This document shows positions 5,244 to 8,994 of a stretch of DNA of 8,994 nucleotides, piece after piece (position 1 is the first letter of the stretch; each line of letters opens with the position of its first letter). The translations under genes were made by a program, and so were the position numbers. The notes under the pieces are model-generated. The model was not told where the DNA came from and did not search any database. It saw nothing but the letters and a program-made list of their open reading frames with translations. The DNA lies in assembly GCA_902795625.1 (NCBI GenBank), contig CADBLW010000171.1:1-8994 (forward strand), written 5' to 3'. The DNA comes from an uncultured Lachnospiraceae bacterium (GTDB taxonomy: Bacteria > Bacillota > Clostridia > Lachnospirales > Lachnospiraceae).

Positions 5244-6620
5244 ATGTATTCTAAACAGGTTTTAGAAGAGAATTGGTCAAGGATTTTGGAACAGACCAAG
5301 ATCGATTACAATATCTCCGCTGTGTGCTATCGCACCTGGCTGCTTCCTCTGAGCGTTTATGATATCGAGGATAATATCCTGACGATCGTCGCCGAGAATC
5401 CCATCAATACAAACAGTCTTAACTTCATCCGTGACAAATACAGCCAGTTCATCCGCGCTTCGATCATTGAGGTGCTCGGCAACGATTACGAGTTCGAGCT
5501 GGATTTCATTTTGCGCGCCCAGGTGACAAGACTTGAGGAAGAGCGCCGCGAGCAGCAGTCCAAGCCGGATTCCAATCTTCTTCACGGAAGTCAGCTGAAC
5601 AAATACACTTTTGATAATTTCATCGTCGGCGATAACAACAATTTTGCGCACGCTGCAGCTTTGGCTGTGGCAGAACAGCCCGGTGAGGTTTACAACCCGT
5701 TGTTTATCTACGGCGGCTCCGGTCTCGGCAAGACGCATCTGATGTACGCGATCGCAAATTACATTTTGCAAAATGATCCGCGCAAGAAGGTTTTGTACGT
5801 TACCTGCGAGACTTTCACGAATGACCTGATCATCTCTATCCGCTCCGGCGGCGGTGCAACGGAAGCGTTTCGCGAAAAATACCGCACCAACGACATTCTC
5901 CTGATCGACGATATTCAATTTATCGAGGGCAAGGAGTCGACGCAGGAAGAATTTTTCCACACCTTTAACGAGATGAAGGACAACGGCCGTCAGGTCGTGA
6001 TCTCCTCGGATAAGAACCCGAAGGACCTCAAGATCCTCGACGAACGTCTTCGCTCCCGTTTCGGTTGGGGTCTTACCGTAGATGTTCAGCCGCCGTCGTA
6101 TGAAACCCGCGTTGCCATTCTTCATGAGAAAAATAAGAGCAACACGATCCCGATCTTCGACGATGTGCTCGAATACATCGCACAGAACATCAATTCCAAT
6201 ATCCGTGATCTGGAGGGCGCTCTCACCCAGGTGGTTTCCATGAGCCGTCTGCAGAGAAAGCCCATCACCCTGGAGCTTGCCAAGGAAGCTCTCAAGGATA
6301 AGATCTCGCCGAACACGAAGAAGACCATCACTCCGGAACTGATCCTCAATGTAGTTGCGGAGCATTACGAGATCACCTCCGAGCAGATCCGCTCAAAGAT
6401 CAAGAGCCGTGCCATCGCGTATCCGCGCCAGGTTGCAATGTTCCTCTGCCGGGAGATGACTTCCCTCTCCTTCGATGAGATCGGCACTCTGATCGGCGAC
6501 CGCGATCACTCCACCGTGCATTACGCGTATAACAAGGTGGCTGACGATATCAAAAAGGACAGCTCAATCGCGAGCACGATCGATGTTCTCAAGAAGAAGA
6601 TCAATCCGGAGGATGATTGA
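5244..6620 (+). CDS. dnaA: DnaA, chromosomal replication initiator ATPase
   Basis: Binds DnaA boxes at oriC, forms an ATP-dependent filament and opens the duplex; it also represses its own gene in many bacteria (family knowledge). The protein has 458 residues, the normal length. Domain I is at about 1-85 and a short linker II at about 90-115. The AAA+ domain III starts at YTFDNFIVGDNNNFAHAAA (121-139), with Walker A GGSGLGKTHL (157-166), the single-strand-binding region ETFTNDLIISI (189-199), Walker B ILLIDDIQF (218-226), sensor I VVISSDKNP (251-259) and the arginine-finger region RLRSRFGWGL (268-277). Domain IV (about 360-458) has the DnaA signature GDRDHSTVHYA (418-428), which reads the box. 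The start is ATG 5244, eight bases after a GGGGG site. It is the first rightward gene and is flanked by origin sequences on both sides. Confidence 0.99.
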   Translation: MYSKQVLEENWSRILEQTKIDYNISAVCYRTWLLPLSVYDIEDNILTIVAENPINTNSLNFIRDKYSQFIRASIIEVLGNDYEFELDFILRAQVTRLEEERREQQSKPDSNLLHGSQLNKYTFDNFIVGDNNNFAHAAALAVAEQPGEVYNPLFIYGGSGLGKTHLMYAIANYILQNDPRKKVLYVTCETFTNDLIISIRSGGGATEAFREKYRTNDILLIDDIQFIEGKESTQEEFFHTFNEMKDNGRQVVISSDKNPKDLKILDERLRSRFGWGLTVDVQPPSYETRVAILHEKNKSNTIPIFDDVLEYIAQNINSNIRDLEGALTQVVSMSRLQRKPITLELAKEALKDKISPNTKKTITPELILNVVAEHYEITSEQIRSKIKSRAIAYPRQVAMFLCREMTSLSFDEIGTLIGDRDHSTVHYAYNKVADDIKKDSSIASTIDVLKKKINPEDD

Positions 6621-6679
6621 GCCTTCTGACAGTTGTATCTACAATATCGTGGATGAAACGTAAAATCCTGTGAATTGTC

Positions 6680-6707
6680 TGTTGATAACTTGCGTTATTT
6701 ATCAACA
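6680..6707. promoter_or_regulatory. Inverted pair of DnaA boxes
   Basis: TTATCAACA on the minus strand (6680-6688) and the identical TTATCAACA on the plus strand (6699-6707), separated by 10 bases. Each differs from the family consensus TTATCCACA at one position. Confidence 0.75.
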
Positions 6708-6733
6708 TTTTCCGTTTATGGATTTGAATTGTA

Positions 6734-6742
6734 TGTTGATAA
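6734..6742 (-). promoter_or_regulatory. DnaA box
   Basis: TTATCAACA on the minus strand, within the second copy of the 20-bp direct repeat; one mismatch to TTATCCACA. A palindromic TTATCGGATAA (6753-6763) follows at a short distance. Confidence 0.7.
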
Positions 6743-6808
6743 CTGCAATATTTTATCGGATAAACACTCTTTCCGGTTAAAAATGACTTAAAAAGCATTT
6801 TGAAACCG

Positions 6809-6817
6809 TGATCAACA
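6809..6817 (+). promoter_or_regulatory. Weak DnaA box
   Basis: TGATCAACA differs at one position from the TTATCAACA form used by the nearby boxes and at two from the general consensus. Confidence 0.4.
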
Positions 6818-6826
6818 TCCACGCCT

Positions 6827-6844
6827 TTATCCGAATTATCCACT
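6827..6844 (+). promoter_or_regulatory. Abutting tandem DnaA boxes
   Basis: TTATCCGAA (6827-6835, two mismatches) is directly followed by TTATCCACT (6836-6844, one mismatch to TTATCCACA). Head-to-tail contact with no gap and the same direction towards dnaN suits a DnaA filament growing towards the trio module. Confidence 0.6.
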
Positions 6845-6909
6845 TCACACTGACGGTGGTTTTCGGATTGCAAACCATTGTTTCACTAAGCATTTTCCGC
6901 TTTATGAAC

Positions 6910-6946
6910 AAATCCACATCCCCTACTGATAATACTGTTATTCTTA
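6910..6946 (+). promoter_or_regulatory. Basal unwinding module: DnaA box, C-rich spacer, DnaA-trios
   Basis: AAATCCACA (6910-6918, one mismatch to the consensus) is followed by TCCC (6919-6922) and then eight triplets from 6923 to 6946, starting CTA CTG ATA ATA CTG. Every triplet has T in the middle on this strand, so A in the middle on the other strand. This is the DnaA-trio rule described for Bacillus subtilis (3'-[G/A]A[T/A]-5' on the bound strand); only the middle position is obeyed by all eight. AT-rich sequence follows to about 6968. Order and direction match B. subtilis. Confidence 0.75.
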
Positions 6947-7020
6947 ACAATTAAATATCATCATCATACGGCCTTCGGTTCTTCCGACGGTATTGTATCG
7001 AAAGAAAGGACGGTTCTTTT

Positions 7021-8127
7021 ATGGAAATTATCTGCAGCCAGACACAATTGATCGGTGCTCTCAACGTTGTATTGAAAGCTGTCTCCTCGAAGACTTCGTA
7101 TCCGATCCTCGAGTGCATTCTCATAGAGACGGAGGATAACTCCGTCAGGATCACTGCCAACGACAATGATCTTTGTATTGAAACCGTGATCCCGGCAGCC
7201 GTGAACAAGGTCGGCCGGATCGCTCTTAACGCGCGCATGTTTTCCGACCTGGTGCGCAAGCTGCCTCCGAACGATGTTGTGATCACTACGGATGATACCT
7301 TCGCGGTTTCCATCGTTTGCGGCAAGGCTAAATTCGCGCTTCGCGGTCTCTCCGGTGAGGAGTTCCCGAAGCCTCTCGCGTATGACAACACTAATCCTGT
7401 GGTGATCTCGCAGTTCACGCTCAAGGAGCTGATCCGCCAGACGATCTTCGCGGTGTCGGCCAATGAGTCCTCCCGCGTGATGACCGGTGAGTATTTTGAG
7501 ATTGACGGCAATCGTCTCCGCGTCACCGCTCTCGACGGTTTCCGCGTCAGCATCCGCAACGTTGAGCTTCGTGGCTCCTACGATAAGCACAATGTCATCG
7601 TTCCCGGCAAGACTCTGGGTGAGATCGGGAAAATCCTCTCCGGCGAGATGGACGAGGATGTCCGCATCTGCTTTGATGACCGCAATATCATTTTCGAGTT
7701 TGACAATACGATTGTTCACTCCCGCCTGATCGACGGCAAATACTTCGTCATCGACTCCATGATCAACGCGGAGTGCGACACGAAGGTTACCGTAAACCGC
7801 CGCGAACTGATCGATTCCATCGACCGCGCAAGTCTCTTTGTGAAGGAGACGGAGAAGAAGCCTGTGGTTGTTGAAGTTTTCGAGAACTATATCACCGTGA
7901 GCATCAACACCCAGTCCGGAAGCATGTATGACGAGATCATCGCCGAGAGAGACGGCAACGATCTTCGCATCGGCTTCACGCCGAAGTTCCTGCTGGATAT
8001 TCTTCGCGTTGTCGATGACGACACGGTTACGCTGTTTATGCACAATGCCAAGAACCCTTGCTTCATCCGTGCGAACGACGATTCGTACATTTACATGCTG
8101 CTGCCGGTTAACATCGGTGCGCATTGA
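7021..8127 (+). CDS. dnaN: DnaN, DNA polymerase III beta sliding clamp
   Basis: Forms the ring-shaped dimer that tethers the replicative polymerase and many repair proteins to DNA (family knowledge). The protein has 368 residues, normal for the family, with three similar clamp domains at about 1-125, 126-245 and 246-368. Family features are the N-terminal MEIICSQTQLIGALNVVLKA, the central SRVMTGEYFEIDGNRLRVTALDG... start (residues 151 onwards), and the C-terminal YIYMLLPVNI before the end, where the hydrophobic partner-binding pocket is closed. AAAGGA (7005-7010) lies ten bases before ATG 7021. It sits directly after the predicted unwinding site. Its stop codon lies inside a 15-bp perfect hairpin. 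Confidence 0.99.
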   Translation: MEIICSQTQLIGALNVVLKAVSSKTSYPILECILIETEDNSVRITANDNDLCIETVIPAAVNKVGRIALNARMFSDLVRKLPPNDVVITTDDTFAVSIVCGKAKFALRGLSGEEFPKPLAYDNTNPVVISQFTLKELIRQTIFAVSANESSRVMTGEYFEIDGNRLRVTALDGFRVSIRNVELRGSYDKHNVIVPGKTLGEIGKILSGEMDEDVRICFDDRNIIFEFDNTIVHSRLIDGKYFVIDSMINAECDTKVTVNRRELIDSIDRASLFVKETEKKPVVVEVFENYITVSINTQSGSMYDEIIAERDGNDLRIGFTPKFLLDILRVVDDDTVTLFMHNAKNPCFIRANDDSYIYMLLPVNIGAH

Positions 8128-8154
8128 TTTATCACCGGCGTGATAAATCAATGC
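8121..8154 (+). repeat. 15-bp perfect hairpin overlapping the dnaN stop codon
   Basis: GCATTGATTTATCAC (8121-8135) pairs fully with 8140-8154, with loop CGGC. The last His codon and the TGA of dnaN are in the stem. There is no T-run afterwards, so it is not a standard intrinsic terminator. Confidence 0.85.
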
Positions 8155-8165
8155 AAAGAATCGCA

Positions 8166-8260
8166 GGCGTGTGCAAAGGAAGGTGCTTCGCACCGCACAC
8201 GCCGCGGCAAGAACGCCTTGACGTTCTTGATTTAACCGGTTGCGCCGGAGTCTCCGGTGC
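8166..8260 (+). repeat. Three further consecutive hairpins before yaaA
   Basis: (1) GGCGTGTGC (8166-8174) with 8195-8203, enclosing GGTGC/GCACC (8182-8186, 8190-8194) and a bulge AAAGGAA. (2) CAAGAACG (8208-8215) with CGTTCTTG (8222-8229), loop of 6. (3) GCGCCGGA (8242-8249) with TCCGGTGC (8253-8260), one G-U pair, ending just before the yaaA Shine-Dalgarno. Almost every base of the spacer is in some stem. Confidence 0.75.
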
Positions 8261-8272
8261 GGAAAGGAAACC

Positions 8273-8497
8273 ATGAGTGAGATAATGATCCGCGACGAGT
8301 TTATTAAGCTCGGCCAGGCGATGAAGCTTGCCGGTGCCGTGGAATCGGGAGCGGAGGCTAAGGACGTGATCACCGACGGTAAGGTGACGGTCAACGGTGA
8401 GGTTGACACAAGACGCGGGCGCAAGCTGTACCCCGGGGATGTGTTTTCATACCGCGGCAAGGAGTATTCCATTGCCGCACGGCCGGATCGGAGTTAA
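8273..8497 (+). CDS. yaaA: S4-domain RNA-binding protein YaaA (RlbA-like)
   Basis: A 74-residue protein that is almost entirely one S4 RNA-binding fold: IKLGQAMKLAGAVESGAEAK (11-30), DGKVTVNGEVDTRRGRKLYP (35-54), GDVF. The family sits between dnaN and recF in most Firmicutes; its role is linked to RNA or ribosomes but is not well defined. I start at ATG 8273, where the GGAAAGGA tract (8261-8268) ends four bases upstream; an alternative upstream start at 8240 would lie in the hairpin region and add residues unlike the family. The stop TAA is directly followed by the recF ATG. Confidence 0.93.
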   Translation: MSEIMIRDEFIKLGQAMKLAGAVESGAEAKDVITDGKVTVNGEVDTRRGRKLYPGDVFSYRGKEYSIAARPDRS

Positions 8498-8994
8498 ATG
8501 CTGATCCGTCAGATACAATTAAATAATTTCAGAAATTATGAATCGCTTGTTATTCCATTTTCCGACGGAGTGAATCTGTTATACGGGGATAACGCGCAGG
8601 GCAAGACGAACCTGCTCGAGGCGGTTTTTCTCTCCGCGACAACGCGGGCGCTGCGCGGCTCGAAGGACAAGGAGCTGATCCGGTTCGGCTGTGAGGAGGC
8701 TCACATTCAGACTCAGGTGGTCAACAACGGATGTCCCCATCGGGTTGATATGCATTTGCGGCGCAACAAGCCTAAGGGCATTGCGATCGACGAGGTTCCG
8801 ATCCGGCGGAGTGCGGAGCTGATGGGTCTTGTGCATGTGATAGCGTTCTGCCCGGATGACCTTGCGATGATGAAGGAAGGTCCCGCGGAGCGAAGGCGGT
8901 TTCTCGACATGGAGCTCTGCCAGATGGACCCGATCTACTGCAGCAACCTGATCAATTACAACAAGGTTCTGCAGCAGCGAAACAATCTTCTGAA
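8498..8994 (+). CDS. recF: RecF, SMC-like recombination mediator ATPase, N-terminal part
   Basis: RecF binds DNA at gaps and with RecO and RecR loads RecA during gap repair (family knowledge). 165 codons are visible of about 360; the C-terminal part is outside the window. The sequence starts MLIRQIQLNNFRNYESL. The Walker A is GDNAQGKT (30-37) followed by NLLEA. The conserved block FCPDDLAMMKEGPAERRRFL (117-136) is present. The Walker B and signature motif are beyond the edge. ATG 8498 follows the yaaA TAA without a gap, with GGAG (8490-8493) inside the end of yaaA, so translation is probably coupled. Confidence 0.97.
   Translation, partial: MLIRQIQLNNFRNYESLVIPFSDGVNLLYGDNAQGKTNLLEAVFLSATTRALRGSKDKELIRFGCEEAHIQTQVVNNGCPHRVDMHLRRNKPKGIAIDEVPIRRSAELMGLVHVIAFCPDDLAMMKEGPAERRRFLDMELCQMDPIYCSNLINYNKVLQQRNNLL

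Larger units (their letters stand above)
6671..6744 (+). repeat. 20-bp direct repeat carrying DnaA boxes
   Basis: 6671-6690 and 6725-6744 match at 19 of 20 bases (TGAATTGT, one variable base, TGTTGATAACT). The copies are 54 bp apart, close to five helical turns, so the two boxes would face the same side of the DNA. Confidence 0.8.
6621..7020. other. dnaA-dnaN intergenic region, probable oriC with DNA unwinding element
   Basis: 400 bp without a gene, AT-rich, holding at least six DnaA-box-like 9-mers, a 20-bp direct repeat, and a box/C-rich spacer/trio module close to dnaN. In Firmicutes such as Bacillus subtilis the unwinding site lies in this same gap. The final 50 bases carry a small mismatched hairpin (6972-6990) and the dnaN Shine-Dalgarno AAAGGA (7005-7010). 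I find no convincing dnaN promoter, so dnaN may be read from dnaA transcripts or from an atypical promoter. Confidence 0.85.

Noticed and set aside
5277..6365. A 362-codon open frame antisense to dnaA
   Set aside because: Complete overlap with dnaA, no family similarity visible and no ribosome binding site; a shadow frame.
6878..6906. TTGTTT-17-TTTATG as a dnaN promoter
   Set aside because: Only three of six matches in each box; it also overlaps the region just before the unwinding module. No reliable promoter call.
6964..8472. A 502-codon open frame on the minus strand across dnaN and yaaA
   Set aside because: It is antisense to two clearly conserved genes, shows no recognisable domain, and is explained by codon bias that avoids stops in the opposite frame.
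1..8994. A previously undescribed multigene system
   Set aside because: All ten genes belong to the known origin neighbourhood of Firmicutes; there is no unexplained gene, defence cassette, transposase or CRISPR array.

Overview
This window is a complete chromosomal replication-origin locus of a Firmicute, most likely class Clostridia and probably close to Lachnospiraceae. The gene order mnmE - jag - yidC - yidD - rnpA - rpmH | dnaA - dnaN - yaaA - recF is the classical origin order of this phylum. The group assignment is inferred from the dnaA, yidC and jag protein style and moderate GC content; no 16S or other marker is present.

Left half (1-4645): everything is on the minus strand and reads away from the origin. 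rpmH (L34, 44 aa) is first, followed by rnpA (RNase P protein), yidD, yidC (membrane insertase), jag/khpB (RNA-binding KH-R3H protein) and mnmE (tRNA-modification GTPase, cut by the window edge). rnpA and yidD overlap by four bases. yidC and jag are one base apart. A promoter of the form TTGACG-17-TATAAT sits upstream of rpmH, and a weak terminator or attenuator follows rpmH. Jag carries an unusual RGG-type repeat tail, MnmE carries a roughly 44-residue acidic repeat insertion in its folate-binding domain, and YidC has a large loop insertion and a basic tail.

Middle (4646-5243): about 600 bp without a gene. It holds the rpmH promoter, a strongly structured nested palindromic element of about 223 bp (4754-4976), an AT-rich stretch, and the dnaA promoter and leader.

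Right half (5244-8994): everything is on the plus strand, again reading away from the origin. dnaA is followed by a 400-bp AT-rich gap that is the best candidate for the functional oriC unwinding site. It has several DnaA boxes, two of them in a 20-bp direct repeat, and then a DnaA box, a short C-rich spacer and eight consecutive DnaA-trio-like triplets just before dnaN. dnaN (beta clamp) is followed by a 145-bp spacer containing four consecutive hairpins, then yaaA (S4 domain) and recF (N-terminal part only), which abuts yaaA exactly.

The genes thus combine replication start (DnaA, oriC, DnaN), repair of stalled forks (RecF), and the translation and membrane-biogenesis block (L34, RNase P, YidD/YidC, KhpB, MnmE). 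I see no mobile element with a transposase, CRISPR array, tRNA or rRNA, and no sign of a new multigene system. The unusual content is in the noncoding structure and in lineage-specific insertions of conserved proteins.
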